Shown here one piece after another: positions 1 to 8,873 of a stretch of DNA of 64,000 bases. Positions within the stretch are counted from its first letter, which is position 1; every line of letters starts with the position of its first letter. The notes beneath the pieces were generated by a model. That model had not been told where the DNA came from. It ran no database searches and saw nothing but the letters and a program-made list of their open reading frames with translations. This DNA comes from Solibacillus daqui (GTDB taxonomy: Bacteria; Bacillota; Bacilli; Bacillales_A; Planococcaceae): assembly GCF_028747805.1 (NCBI RefSeq), contig NZ_CP114887.1, positions 3,745,001 to 3,809,000 on the forward strand, written 5' to 3'. The position numbers and the translations under genes were made by a program.

Positions 1-1802
1 GCACTTAATTCTGATAAACTCAATTCGCTAATCGCTTGTTCTGCCTTTGGTGTACCAACGTCTTTTTTTGTTAATGCAGCCGCTTCTAAAATTGCTTCAG
101 CCAGCTTATAACTTTCTGGGTGAATGCCTGTAGTATCGAGTGGATTTTTTGCCTCTGGGATACGTAAGAAACCGATTGCTTGCTCATAAGTTTTTGCACC
201 TAAACGTGGAATTTTTTTTAGTTGCGCACGTGATGTGAATTTTCCGTTTTCACCGCGCATTATTACGATATTTTCTGCTACCGTTTTCGATAAGCCCGAA
301 ACATATTGTAACAGTGACGCTGACGCTGTATTTACATCAACACCTACTTGGTTTACCGCTGTCTCTACGATAAATGTTAGTGATTCAGCTAGCTGTTTTT
401 GAGAGACGTCATGCTGATATTGTCCGACACCAACTGCTTTTGGTTCAATTTTTACTAATTCAGATAAGGGATCTTGTAAGCGACGTGCAATCGATACTGC
501 GCTACGCTGCTCTACTTGTAAATCCGGGAACTCAGCACGTGCTACATCTGAAGCTGAATAAACGGAAGCTCCCGCCTCATTGACGATTACATATGCAACC
601 TGCTCATCTACTTCTTTTAACACTTCCGCAATAAATTGCTCTGTCTCACGTGAAGCAGTCCCATTTCCAATTGCAATAATGCTTATTGGATACTTTTTCA
701 ATAATTTTATAATCGTTGCTTTTGATTTCGTTGTATCTGATGTCGTATGCGGATAAATTACACCGATTTCAATCATTTTCCCTGTTTCATCAACTACAGC
801 TAATTTACAGCCTGTACGATAAGCCGGGTCAACACCTAATACCATTTTACCGCGCATTGGTGGTTGTAGTAATAAATTACGTAAGTTTTCCGAGAAAATA
901 TGAATCGCCTGTGTTTCACCTTTTTCGGTTAACTCTGAGCGCAATTCGTTTTCAATGGACGGTTTAATCAGGCGTTTATAGCTATCTAATATCGCTAATG
1001 TCACTTGTTCGACAGATGGACCAACAAAGTTTTTCGGAATGAAGTGCAATTCCATTTGTGTTGTTGCCTTCTCAATAGGTACGTCAATTGTTACGCGCAA
1101 TATGTCTTCCTTTTCCCCACGATTTACTGCTAATGTACGGTGAGGTGCTATACGAGAAACCGGCTCTTCGTATTCATAATACATTTCGAATACTTGTTTT
1201 TCGTCTTTTTCTGCATTTTTTACAGCTGTTACAAGCTTCCCTTCACGCCAAGATAATTTACGCAGCTTTTCTCGAATTGTGGCATCATCTGCAAAATATT
1301 CCGCTAAAATATCACGCGCACCTGCTAATGCATCTTCTATAGATGTAACACCTTTTTCTTCGTTTATATAACTAGCAGCAAGTTGCTCTACTGATTGCTT
1401 TGTAAATTTTAATATGTGCTCAGCTAGTGGTTCTAACCCCCGTTCTTTGGCAATCGTTGCTTTCGTACGTCGTTTTTGCTTATATGGTCGATATAAATCT
1501 TCAACACGTTGTAATACTGTTGCCGCTTGGATGGCTTGTTGTAATTCTGCTGTCAACTTGCCTTGCTCAGCAATTAAGCGTACTACTTCTTCTTTTCTCG
1601 TTTCTAATTGTTGTATGTAATGATAGCGATCTTCAATGGCTTTTATTTGTACTTCATCTAGAGAACCTGTAACTTCTTTACGATAACGCGCAATAAACGG
1701 TACGGTATTCCCTTCTTCTAATAAGTCAATAACTGCTTGTGCTTGTTTCGGTTGTACATTTGCATCTTGTGCAATCATTTGTAGCATTTTCTTCTGTTCC
1801 AT
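1..1802 (-). CDS. tex: Tex-type S1 RNA-binding protein, C-terminus beyond window
   Basis: About 600 residues can be read from the ATG at 1802, which follows an AAAGGAG ribosome binding site. The N-terminal helical part is followed by the YqgF/RuvX-like RNase H-fold region (GVDPAYRTGCKLAVVD) and then helix-hairpin-helix repeats. The C-terminal S1 domain expected in this family of roughly 720 residues lies beyond base 1. Tex proteins bind nucleic acid and associate with transcription; the B. subtilis homologue is YdcI. The gene is downstream of sigB on the same strand, as in B. subtilis, but rsbX and the small genes between them are missing here, and a terminator separates the two. Family assignment is firm; the exact cellular role is not shown by the sequence. 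Confidence 0.95.
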   Translation of the reverse strand, partial: MEQKKMLQMIAQDANVQPKQAQAVIDLLEEGNTVPFIARYRKEVTGSLDEVQIKAIEDRYHYIQQLETRKEEVVRLIAEQGKLTAELQQAIQAATVLQRVEDLYRPYKQKRRTKATIAKERGLEPLAEHILKFTKQSVEQLAASYINEEKGVTSIEDALAGARDILAEYFADDATIREKLRKLSWREGKLVTAVKNAEKDEKQVFEMYYEYEEPVSRIAPHRTLAVNRGEKEDILRVTIDVPIEKATTQMELHFIPKNFVGPSVEQVTLAILDSYKRLIKPSIENELRSELTEKGETQAIHIFSENLRNLLLQPPMRGKMVLGVDPAYRTGCKLAVVDETGKMIEIGVIYPHTTSDTTKSKATIIKLLKKYPISIIAIGNGTASRETEQFIAEVLKEVDEQVAYVIVNEAGASVYSASDVARAEFPDLQVEQRSAVSIARRLQDPLSELVKIEPKAVGVGQYQHDVSQKQLAESLTFIVETAVNQVGVDVNTASASLLQYVSGLSKTVAENIVIMRGENGKFTSRAQLKKIPRLGAKTYEQAIGFLRIPEAKNPLDTTGIHPESYKLAEAILEAAALTKKDVGTPKAEQAISELSLSELS

Positions 1803-1885
1803 CGTGCCACTCCTTTACGTTTGAACTCCTTTTAGTTTACCACTAACAATCCTTTGTTACTCTTGAAAATTCGCAATTTCACCCA

Positions 1886-1926
1886 CAAAAAAAGAGTCCA
1901 CTTGTGCAAAAAATCAGTAGACTCTA
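1886..1926 (-). terminator. Intrinsic terminator of the sigB operon
   Basis: On the minus strand a hairpin with AGAGTC/GACTCT arms (1893-1898 and 1920-1925), extended by ACT/AGT after one mismatch, is followed by seven T. It starts 7 bp after the sigB stop codon and separates sigB from tex. Confidence 0.85.
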
Positions 1927-1931
1927 AACGG

Positions 1932-2717
1932 TTATGATGATATTCCGCCACTTGAAACAATAGCATCTTGTAATTTTTTTATCGCCTTGCGCTGAATACG
2001 CGAAACATGCATTTGTGATATGCCAAGTCGTTCACCAGCTTCTTTCTGGCTTAGCTGATCTAAATAGGTAAATTGGATAATTTGACGCTCGCGATCATTT
2101 AACACATTCATTACATCCGTTACGATCATACGACGATTCGTTATTTCATAACCGTCATCCTCTTTACCAACGACATCGAATAAGGAAACGGTACTACCAT
2201 CTGAATCGGATTCAATCGAATGATCCATCGATAACGCTTGATAACTACGCCCCATCTCCATCGCTTCAAGCACGTCTTCTTCTTGCACTTCTAAATAAGT
2301 TGCAATCTCACTGATCGAAGGTGAACGCTGCAACTCTGTAGTTAGTGCTTCTACTGCTGATTTAATGCGTGGTCCAAGCTCTTTAATTCGCCTTGGTACA
2401 TGTACATCCCATGTTTTATCTCGTAAAAACCGTTTAATTTCACCAACAATTGTTGGCACAGCAAATGCTTCAAAGCTTCTGCCAAAGGAAGGATCAAATC
2501 GTCGAATCGCACCTAATAAGCCAAGCATACCAACTTGTACAATATCATCATAATAAGATTTACCATGAGAATATTTACGAGCAATTGACTCTACTAATTG
2601 TTGATAATGAAGTACTAAGTTTGTCTGTGATTCCTCGCTGGTATGCTCTTGATATTCTGCAATCCAATTTAGTACTTCTTCTCTTGATGAATTTCTAGGT
2701 AGTGATTCTTTCGACAT
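1932..2717 (-). CDS. sigB: General stress sigma factor SigB
   Basis: A 261-residue sigma-70 family group 3 factor. Region 2 with the core-binding segment DDIVQVGMLGLLGA lies near 57-70, region 3 near 110-190, and the region 4.2 helix-turn-helix (LSQKEAGERLGISQMHVSR) at 222-240. The ATG overlaps the end of rsbW by 23 bp and has an AGGTGA-type ribosome binding site inside rsbW, so the two are translationally coupled. It is held by the anti-sigma factor RsbW and released by dephosphorylated RsbV. No rsbX follows, unlike in B. subtilis. Confidence 0.97.
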   Translation of the reverse strand: MSKESLPRNSSREEVLNWIAEYQEHTSEESQTNLVLHYQQLVESIARKYSHGKSYYDDIVQVGMLGLLGAIRRFDPSFGRSFEAFAVPTIVGEIKRFLRDKTWDVHVPRRIKELGPRIKSAVEALTTELQRSPSISEIATYLEVQEEDVLEAMEMGRSYQALSMDHSIESDSDGSTVSLFDVVGKEDDGYEITNRRMIVTDVMNVLNDRERQIIQFTYLDQLSQKEAGERLGISQMHVSRIQRKAIKKLQDAIVSSGGISS

Positions 2718-3165
2718 TCCCCTTCACCTGCTCTCTCGAGACATACTTTGTCATGAAAACCGTTACGCCGCCTTCATTATTAATTTTCACTTCATCCATT
2801 AAAGATTCCATTAAGTAAATTCCTAATCCACCCTCACGTAAAAGTGCTACGTTTTCATCCTCATGATATGGACCGATTTTAGATTTTACTTCTTCAAAGT
2901 TAAAGCTTACGCCGTAATCTGCTACCATAATTTCAATTTTGTCACTGTAAAGTGCACAGCCAAGTACTACTTCTCCACTTTCGCCTTTATAAGCATGATG
3001 AACAACATTTGTTACCGCTTCACTTGTTGCAATTTTTAAATCTTCTATTTCGTCATAAGTGAATCCAACACGCACAGCTAAACCAGAAATCGTTAAACGA
3101 ATGACACTAACATATTGCGATTTAGCCGGCACTCTGATTTCGATATAATCAAATGCTTTCATCAT
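2695..3165 (-). CDS. rsbW: Anti-sigma-B factor and serine kinase RsbW
   Basis: A 156-residue GHKL-fold kinase. The N box is E49...N53 (EAVTNVVHHA), the G1 box D83-G85 (ADYG) and the G2 box GGLGIYL at 112-118. In this family RsbW binds and inactivates SigB, and phosphorylates RsbV on its STAS serine. The start overlaps the rsbV stop by 4 bp (ATGA arrangement) and its end overlaps sigB by 23 bp, which is the usual tight rsbV-rsbW-sigB coupling. Confidence 0.97.
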   Translation of the reverse strand: MMKAFDYIEIRVPAKSQYVSVIRLTISGLAVRVGFTYDEIEDLKIATSEAVTNVVHHAYKGESGEVVLGCALYSDKIEIMVADYGVSFNFEEVKSKIGPYHEDENVALLREGGLGIYLMESLMDEVKINNEGGVTVFMTKYVSREQVKGNVERITT

Positions 3166-3494
3166 TTCATCTCCAACTCCTCGTCGGTTTCAATACTCAT
3201 TAATTCACTTAATCCTGTAATCTCAAATAATCGTACTAAACGACTAGATAAATTCACTAATTTTAACGATGCGTTTTCACGTGTTATCTTTTTGTAAAAT
3301 GCCACGAAAATTCCTAAACCCGTACTATCCATATAATTCACTTTCGATAAATCTAACTCAATTTTTCGTCCTTCTACAACTCTAACTGTTTCTAACTCTT
3401 CACGTAATACAGGGACTGTAAACGTGTCGATTTCCCCTTCAATATAACCTCGTAGCACGTTGCCATCTTCTCTAAACTGAACATTGACATTCAT
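3162..3494 (-). CDS. rsbV: Anti-anti-sigma factor RsbV
   Basis: A 110-residue STAS-domain protein. The phosphorylatable serine is Ser57 in the motif MDSTGLG. Unphosphorylated RsbV captures RsbW and frees SigB; RsbU removes the phosphate. It has a strong ribosome binding site (GGAGGTG, 3502-3508) and its own sigma-B promoter just upstream, so rsbV-rsbW-sigB can be transcribed autocatalytically, apart from the upstream rsbT-rsbU genes. Confidence 0.97.
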   Translation of the reverse strand: MNVNVQFREDGNVLRGYIEGEIDTFTVPVLREELETVRVVEGRKIELDLSKVNYMDSTGLGIFVAFYKKITRENASLKLVNLSSRLVRLFEITGLSELMSIETDEELEMK

Positions 3495-3528
3495 TATTAG
3501 ACACCTCCATCTACTGAATTATATTAAA

Positions 3529-3553
3529 ATTCCCTTTTTCTGTGTAATTAAAC
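3529..3553 (-). promoter_or_regulatory. Sigma-B promoter of rsbV-rsbW-sigB
   Basis: On the minus strand GTTTAA (3553-3548), a 13-nt spacer, then GGGAAT (3534-3529). This fits the sigma-B consensus GTTTAA-N12-14-GGGTAT with one change. It lies between the rsbU stop and the rsbV start, the same place as the autoregulatory promoter in B. subtilis. Confidence 0.88.
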
Positions 3554-3566
3554 CCATTTTCTTAGA

Positions 3567-4562
3567 TTATTTTTTTATAAAAACCACAGTAAAATCATCT
3601 TCTAAATCAAATTCTGGCATAGCTTTTAAATAAGCGTATATTTGCTCACACATTTCTTGTGCCGTAAGATGGTTATAACTCAACGCCAATTTTTTTATGA
3701 CATCACGCGGATCTATATCTCCCCGTTTGCGGAAATCGGTCACGCCATCTGTAATCATTAAAATAAAATCGTTGTCCCCCATTTCAATCTCATATTGAGG
3801 GTAGTTAACTTCAGGCATTACGCCTAATAACAAACCTTTAGACTCTAAATCATAGAAAGTTTGTTCACTCGCGCAATAGTAAATTGCCGGTTCATGACCA
3901 GCAGAACCATATGTAAACAGACTGTTTTCAACATCATATGTGCCATAAAACATCGAGACAAACATACTATCATCAACACTTTTTTCAATGATGCGATTTA
4001 AAACGCCTAAAATATGCGATGGCTCATTCGTTGCATATTCTAACGTATCCAAACCATACTTAACCATTGACATACATAGTGCTGCTGGTACACCTTTGCC
4101 TACTACATCCGTCACAGCCACGCTAACATAATGTTCATCATCACTTAAAAAATGTACATAATCGCCATTCATTTTACGAATGGGAATGGATACCATACCA
4201 ATATCAATGGCTTCAATTTTCGGAATTGTTGTCCGAAGAATCATATCTTGAATTTTCGTTGCTACATTCATCTCAATACGTAATTCTTCTTGTTGTTCTA
4301 GTAAACTTTGATGTTCTTTTAATGTCAGCCCAAAATGCACCATGATTTCGATTAAAAAATCAAAGCTATGTGAAACATCCTCCGACACATTCGGATAAAT
4401 ATGTTCAATCGCATATTTATGAATATTAATCACTTCTTCAGGCGTTACCTTTTTCTGAATCAATTGTCGAATAAAATTTTGGCCGATATACAAATTTCGT
4501 TCAGTTTGATTCTCTAAGTAATCAGATAATATTTTCTGATATTGAATTTGTAATTCTTTCAA
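3567..4562 (-). CDS. rsbU: PP2C-type phosphatase RsbU, activator of SigB
   Basis: 331 residues, close to the 335 of B. subtilis RsbU. The N-terminal four-helix RsbT-binding domain is roughly 1-85 and the C-terminal SpoIIE/PP2C phosphatase roughly 120-331. The metal-binding motifs are visible: MNGDY (131-135), TDVVGKGVPAALC (151-163) and MITDGVTDF. It dephosphorylates RsbV-P after activation by RsbT. The gene follows rsbT by 16 bp and precedes the sigma-B promoter of rsbV, as in the B. subtilis operon. Confidence 0.96.
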   Translation of the reverse strand: MKELQIQYQKILSDYLENQTERNLYIGQNFIRQLIQKKVTPEEVINIHKYAIEHIYPNVSEDVSHSFDFLIEIMVHFGLTLKEHQSLLEQQEELRIEMNVATKIQDMILRTTIPKIEAIDIGMVSIPIRKMNGDYVHFLSDDEHYVSVAVTDVVGKGVPAALCMSMVKYGLDTLEYATNEPSHILGVLNRIIEKSVDDSMFVSMFYGTYDVENSLFTYGSAGHEPAIYYCASEQTFYDLESKGLLLGVMPEVNYPQYEIEMGDNDFILMITDGVTDFRKRGDIDPRDVIKKLALSYNHLTAQEMCEQIYAYLKAMPEFDLEDDFTVVFIKK

Positions 4563-4578
4563 TTATCATCACTTCCTA

Positions 4579-4977
4579 CTACACCCATTTTTCAATTATA
4601 ACGATTGTCCCTTTACCGGTAGTTGACTGAATATCCATCGAATCCATCAGTCTTTTAACGCCTGGTAAACCCGCACCAAGACCGCCCGAGGTAGAATAGC
4701 CATCTTCCATCACTTTTTTTAAATTATTTATACCGGGGCCTTTGTCAGCAGCGATAATACGTATTCCCATTTTGTCCCCTTCATTAATCCGTTCCATTGT
4801 TACTTCTCCTGCACGAGCATATAAATAAATGTTTCGAGCAAGTTCACTAATTGCAGTTGTAATTCGAGCTTGATCTACCGCACCAAAACCTATCGCCTTT
4901 GCTTCGTTCCTTCCAAGTTGGCGTGCAGCTACAATATCCCATTCTGTTATAATCTCTACGGTAGCTTTTGAATCCAT
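4579..4977 (-). CDS. rsbT: Switch kinase RsbT
   Basis: A 132-residue GHKL kinase with N box ELARNIYLYA, G1 box ADKGPGI and G2 box GGLGAGLPG, very close to B. subtilis RsbT. Two ATG codons are adjacent (4980 and 4977). The second sits 7 nt from GGAGG and gives the same N-terminal length before the shared TEWDIVAARQLGR segment, so I start it there. RsbT normally works in the stressosome with RsbR and RsbS, which it phosphorylates, and then activates RsbU. Neither partner gene is present upstream here. Confidence 0.95.
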   Translation of the reverse strand: MDSKATVEIITEWDIVAARQLGRNEAKAIGFGAVDQARITTAISELARNIYLYARAGEVTMERINEGDKMGIRIIAADKGPGINNLKKVMEDGYSTSGGLGAGLPGVKRLMDSMDIQSTTGKGTIVIIEKWV

Positions 4978-4980
4978 CAT

Positions 4981-5395
4981 AGCGCCTCCAATTCCTTAAG
5001 TTTTCTTTAGGGGAATTAACGCGTAACATAAAAATTTTAAATAGTCAATTTATTATAACAAACTTCGTCACTCTCTGTGTAATTTATGGTAATAGTCTAA
5101 ATTTTACAAAAATATACAGATGGTTATTTTCCATTTTACTGCATAATTCTACTTTTTACACTATTTAAAACTTGTTAATTCATAATATATTTTAAGATTC
5201 TTCCCTAAAATATGCTTCGACTAACTATTTTGCAAATTATTGATTTTTTATGTGGATATACTGCGTAATAGATTGATTTTCGATTTATAGTATCCATTCT
5301 TTTAATTAAAAATCATAAAAGTCCTCAGCATTGTATTGATTTTAGCCTATTAAAAAAACACCGAAACGATTATGTTCCGATGTTTTTTTTATGTA
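4981..5395. other. 415-bp gap where rsbR and rsbS would be expected
   Basis: No credible reading frame or recognisable remnant of rsbR or rsbS is visible. The stretch is AT-rich. It contains the ndoA terminator on its right side and, on the minus strand, an extended -10 promoter (TGTTATAAT, 5060-5052) about 75 bp before rsbT that could drive rsbT-rsbU. Confidence 0.6.
5352..5390 (-). terminator. Terminator after ndoA
   Basis: A 10-bp hairpin (5358-5382, two G-T pairs, loop ATAATC) ends in a T run on the minus strand. T runs on both sides mean it could work in both directions. It insulates the toxin-antitoxin operon from the rsb genes. Confidence 0.8.
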
Positions 5396-5746
5396 TTAAA
5401 ATTTTACAAGTCCTAAACTAATACCAAGTGCCATGTCCACTTCATGCATTAATTTGGCATCCAGCTGTGTAATTCGATCTGTTAATCGAGATTTATCAAT
5501 AGTACGCAATTGCTCAAGCAAAATTACCGAATCACGTTCAAAACCATACTTTTTAGCATCGATTTCAACATGGGTAGGTAATTTTGCTTTTTGAATTTGC
5601 GCAGTAATTGCAGCGATAATGACTGTTGGACTAAAACGATTACCTATATCATTTTGAATAATAAGAACAGGTCTTGTACCACCCTGCTCTGAACCTATAA
5701 CTGGTGATAGGTCAGCAAAAAAAACGTCTCCACGTTTTACAATCAA
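5396..5746 (-). CDS. ndoA: Endoribonuclease toxin NdoA (EndoA/MazF type)
   Basis: 116 residues, the same length as B. subtilis EndoA and highly similar. The MazF-fold N-terminus [19 protein letters not shown] and the catalytic pair Arg25 and Thr48 are present. The family cleaves mRNA at specific short sequences and is neutralised by the antitoxin encoded 4 bp upstream. The pair lies between alr and the sigB operon, as in B. subtilis. Confidence 0.96.
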   Translation of the reverse strand: MIVKRGDVFFADLSPVIGSEQGGTRPVLIIQNDIGNRFSPTVIIAAITAQIQKAKLPTHVEIDAKKYGFERDSVILLEQLRTIDKSRLTDRITQLDAKLMHEVDMALGISLGLVKF

Positions 5747-5750
5747 ATTG

Positions 5751-6038
5751 TCATCCCCCGCTTACGAGACGCTCCACCATATGTTCCGCTTCATATTCTG
5801 CATGTAAGCACTCACTGCAAATCGTCAGATTAATTTGCGACATTTCCACATAGCCTTTCATTAAAGCTTCCCGTATTTGATTTGGTTGCATATGCTTTGT
5901 ATATTCCTTAGCCGCTAAATACGTAATCATACCACCATTATTCGTACCACGACCAAACTTTCTTTCAAATTGTACAATTAACTCATTAGGAATATTAATT
6001 ACTACTTCTTCTACATCAATAATTTCTTTTGCGTACAA
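5751..6038 (-). CDS. ndoAI: Antitoxin NdoAI, TTG start
   Basis: Read from the TTG at 6038 the protein has 95 residues, close to the 93 of B. subtilis EndoAI. The C-terminus ([10 protein letters not shown] ... [18 protein letters not shown]-type end) is the conserved toxin-wrapping part, and the N-terminus ([10 protein letters not shown]) is the ribbon-helix-helix strand. A perfect GGAGGTG (6051-6045) stands 6 nt before this TTG; the longer frame from the ATG at 6071 has no such site and places that site within its own codons. The N-terminal half is divergent from B. subtilis. It precedes ndoA by 4 bp and should be co-transcribed with it. Confidence 0.9.
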   Translation of the reverse strand: MYAKEIIDVEEVVINIPNELIVQFERKFGRGTNNGGMITYLAAKEYTKHMQPNQIREALMKGYVEMSQINLTICSECLHAEYEAEHMVERLVSGG

Positions 6039-6205
6039 AACAAGCACCTCCACCGAACATTCCATTTCCATACCATTCTAGCATTGAATGGCTACAAAGA
6101 AAAGACAAGAAAGTAAAAAAACTGACAATTCTCGCAGTGGGAAATGACAAATAAGTGAAAGTACTTATTTTAATCCGCATTTTTTCGACAAAACTCACAT
6201 TACAA

Positions 6206-7324
6206 TTACTTATATACTCTAGGAACCCGGGCTGTAATTACACAAGGTACTTCATAGTTAATTGTTTCTAACTTATTGGCCCAGTCATCTAATGTAATTC
6301 TCTCTTGCCCTTGATGACCGATTAAAACAACAGGTTCTCCAACATTATATGCTTTTGGTAGTAAAATCATACTTTGATCCATACAAATTCGTCCAATTAT
6401 TTTAGATCGCTCGCCACCTACAAGTACCTCTTGCCCACTGAGCTTGCGAATCATCCCATCTGCATAACCGATTGGAATTGTACCAACATAAATATCTTCC
6501 TCTGCTGTAAATGTCGCACCGTACCCTACTGACTGTCCTGCTTTAAGCTGCTTTACATGAACTAACTCCGTTTGTAACGAAAAAGCAGGTTGAATCGGGA
6601 AAGGTAAAATTTCTCCAACATATGATGAAGGAAGTAAACCGTACATTGAAATCCCAAAACGTACTGCGTCATATTGTAAAGATGTATCTTTTACTAACGC
6701 GGTTGCTGTATTTGCAACATGTACTAGTCTTGGCTTCGATGGCAATGCCATTAACAACTCCTTAAATAAGGATACTTGGTTGTCAAAGTACAAAGAATCT
6801 TCCTCATCAGCCGTTGCAAAATGTGTAAAAATCCCATCTAAAATAAAATGCGGTGAAGCTATGATCGATTCGTATAAAGGTATTAGCTCTTCTCTCGAAT
6901 CCACACCGATACGCCCCATACCTGAATCAATTTTAATGTGCAACTTCACTGGCTGTGACTGCGGAAAATATGCAGCTGCACGCTCTAACCAGTCTGTTGA
7001 AAAAACAGTGAGGGTAATATTTTCCTTTGCCGCATATGGAATAAAGTTAGGTGGTGTTGCACCTAGTATTAGCATATCAGTTTTTGGGAAATGTGCTCTC
7101 ATATGTACTGCTTCATCCGGTGTTGCAACTGCGAGCATTGTCGCCCCTGCTTTGATTGCTGCTTTTGCTACTTCAACGTCACCGTGCCCATATGCGTTCG
7201 CCTTTACGACGGCAATAATTTGCACATCTTGTTGGAGGTACTGTCGCAATGACGTAACATTTTGTTCAATTGCTTGTAAATCGATTACTGCTTTTGTAGG
7301 TCGAAAGTTAGTTTGAATATCCAT
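6206..7324 (-). CDS. alr: Alanine racemase
   Basis: 372 residues, a fold type III PLP enzyme. The PLP lysine is Lys41 (VVKANAYGHG) and the second catalytic base is Tyr268 (SVGYGATF). It interconverts L- and D-alanine, supplying D-Ala for peptidoglycan; ddl and murF in this window use the same product. The gene is 167 bp upstream of ndoAI, in the B. subtilis order ydcC-alr-ndoAI-ndoA. Confidence 0.97.
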   Translation of the reverse strand: MDIQTNFRPTKAVIDLQAIEQNVTSLRQYLQQDVQIIAVVKANAYGHGDVEVAKAAIKAGATMLAVATPDEAVHMRAHFPKTDMLILGATPPNFIPYAAKENITLTVFSTDWLERAAAYFPQSQPVKLHIKIDSGMGRIGVDSREELIPLYESIIASPHFILDGIFTHFATADEEDSLYFDNQVSLFKELLMALPSKPRLVHVANTATALVKDTSLQYDAVRFGISMYGLLPSSYVGEILPFPIQPAFSLQTELVHVKQLKAGQSVGYGATFTAEEDIYVGTIPIGYADGMIRKLSGQEVLVGGERSKIIGRICMDQSMILLPKAYNVGEPVVLIGHQGQERITLDDWANKLETINYEVPCVITARVPRVYK

Positions 7325-7369
7325 AATAATTTTACCCTCTTTTTGTAAATTTAAACATAATTTTGAAAA

Positions 7370-8368
7370 CTATTTTTGACTACCTTCTTGAACACTTGCC
7401 GCTACTTCTAATAATTCTTCTTTCGAAAGTTTCGTGGATGCAATGAAGAATGACATGCCATCTTTGTCCCATTGAATCGAATGCTCTGTAATAGCGCCAA
7501 TTGTATCCCCTAAATCAGCTGGATCTCCTGTAGAAAACACAGGTAATATACTTTCATTATAATTTATTGGCTGTTGCATCATCGTAAATGGCTTTTCCCC
7601 TTCAAACGTTAAAATGACACGTGAATTTCCATCTTCCTGCACTTCAAGCTCATCTGTTAATTTTGTATGAGCCCAATTCACAGTTGGATAATATACTTTG
7701 AACTCAGTGTTAACTATATCGGCACTAGCTGCCTTTTTTTCCTCATCATCTGAAAATTTTTCTACTGCATATTCTTCTGCCTTATGTTGTACACCTAATT
7801 TAATATCTTTAAATTGAATAACAACTTGCTCTTGTAACTCCCCGTCTAATACACTCACTTTTGTTGGCAGCATCGTTTTTTTGTTTATTGAAATTTGTTG
7901 AACCGGTAATGCAGTACGGTCTACATTTCGCGTTTCAAGCTCAAATACAAAGTTTTCTTCATCTTCTGTCATTACTAAATTTTTATCCGCTATTAAATCT
8001 TCTGCTAACGCACCAATTAAATATCCCTGGCCATTTTGCTTCGGCCATTCACTTTGAAACTTATGTGTTTTACGTAATGCCGGTGTAACAACAAAAACCC
8101 CTTCTTCATTGCGAACAATTAGTTGCTGCTCTGTTTCACCTTGTGGATTAACCGATACACGGTAAAAATCTGGTTTCGTATGCCATACATTTACATCATA
8201 AATCCTCGGTTCGCTTCCTGTTTTTACTTCCATAGATGCCGTTAATTCGTAGCCTTTTGCTTCACTCCACTTTTTATTGACATCTTCAATCACTTCTTCC
8301 TGCGTCACCTTGCCACAAGCCGCTAGAAAAATACAAAATGCGACAACTACGAGCAATCGAATGTTCAC
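7370..8368 (-). CDS. ydcC: YdcC-like lipoprotein, LolA-type fold
   Basis: 332 residues with a lipoprotein signal peptide: a hydrophobic stretch ending in the lipobox LAAC, lipidated Cys18. The mature part resembles the outer-membrane-lipoprotein-sorting (LolA-like) proteins that Gram-positive spore formers carry on the membrane surface. B. subtilis ydcC is in the same position between acpS and alr. Function is not established from sequence; a role in envelope or spore assembly is an inference from relatives. Confidence 0.85.
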   Translation of the reverse strand: MNIRLLVVVAFCIFLAACGKVTQEEVIEDVNKKWSEAKGYELTASMEVKTGSEPRIYDVNVWHTKPDFYRVSVNPQGETEQQLIVRNEEGVFVVTPALRKTHKFQSEWPKQNGQGYLIGALAEDLIADKNLVMTEDEENFVFELETRNVDRTALPVQQISINKKTMLPTKVSVLDGELQEQVVIQFKDIKLGVQHKAEEYAVEKFSDDEEKKAASADIVNTEFKVYYPTVNWAHTKLTDELEVQEDGNSRVILTFEGEKPFTMMQQPINYNESILPVFSTGDPADLGDTIGAITEHSIQWDKDGMSFFIASTKLSKEELLEVAASVQEGSQK

Positions 8369-8434
8369 TGCTCCACCCTTTCCTTCATCTGTTCTCGATA
8401 AAACAACATATGAAAGAAAGAAGGCATGTATGTA

Positions 8435-8788
8435 TTATTGCATTAAGATTACTTGTGCAGCAGCTGTCGTTTTCGTATGTGTAATGGAAATAAAACCATT
8501 CACCAGATCTCCGTCAAAGTAAAGCACGGGCTTCCCTATCTCATCTTTTAATATTTCAATTTGCATCAGTTCGCAGTCTTTCCCTATCCCTGTTCCATTT
8601 GCTTTAGAGTACGCTTCTTTCGCTGCAAATCGCCCCGCTAAAAACTCAACCTTTCGTGCGTGCGAAAGCGGTTCAAAAATTTTTAACTCTCTTACGGTTA
8701 ATATACGTTCGACAAACTTTTTTGAGCGCAACATCATTTTTTCGATACGCTCTAATTCAATTAAATCTAATCCTATTCCTTTAATCAT
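8435..8788 (-). CDS. acpS: Holo-[acyl-carrier-protein] synthase
   Basis: From the ATG at 8788, preceded by GGGAGAG, the protein has 117 residues, normal for AcpS. The magnesium ligands Asp8 (GIGLDLIE) and Glu58 (FAAKEAYSKA) are present. It transfers 4-phosphopantetheine from CoA to acyl carrier protein. A longer frame runs upstream to 8953 but would extend into the divergent rhomboid gene and lacks a ribosome binding site. Confidence 0.96.
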   Translation of the reverse strand: MIKGIGLDLIELERIEKMMLRSKKFVERILTVRELKIFEPLSHARKVEFLAGRFAAKEAYSKANGTGIGKDCELMQIEILKDEIGKPVLYFDGDLVNGFISITHTKTTAAAQVILMQ

Positions 8789-8873
8789 TTGAAGGCTCTC
8801 CCTTTCTTTTACGTAATATTCCAATGTATAATAAAAATAATTCGTTGTTTGTAGGACATTATCGAGGTGGAAT

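Noticed and set aside
6780-7316. 178-codon open frame opposite alr
   Set aside because: Antisense shadow of a well-supported gene; no ribosome binding site or homology seen.
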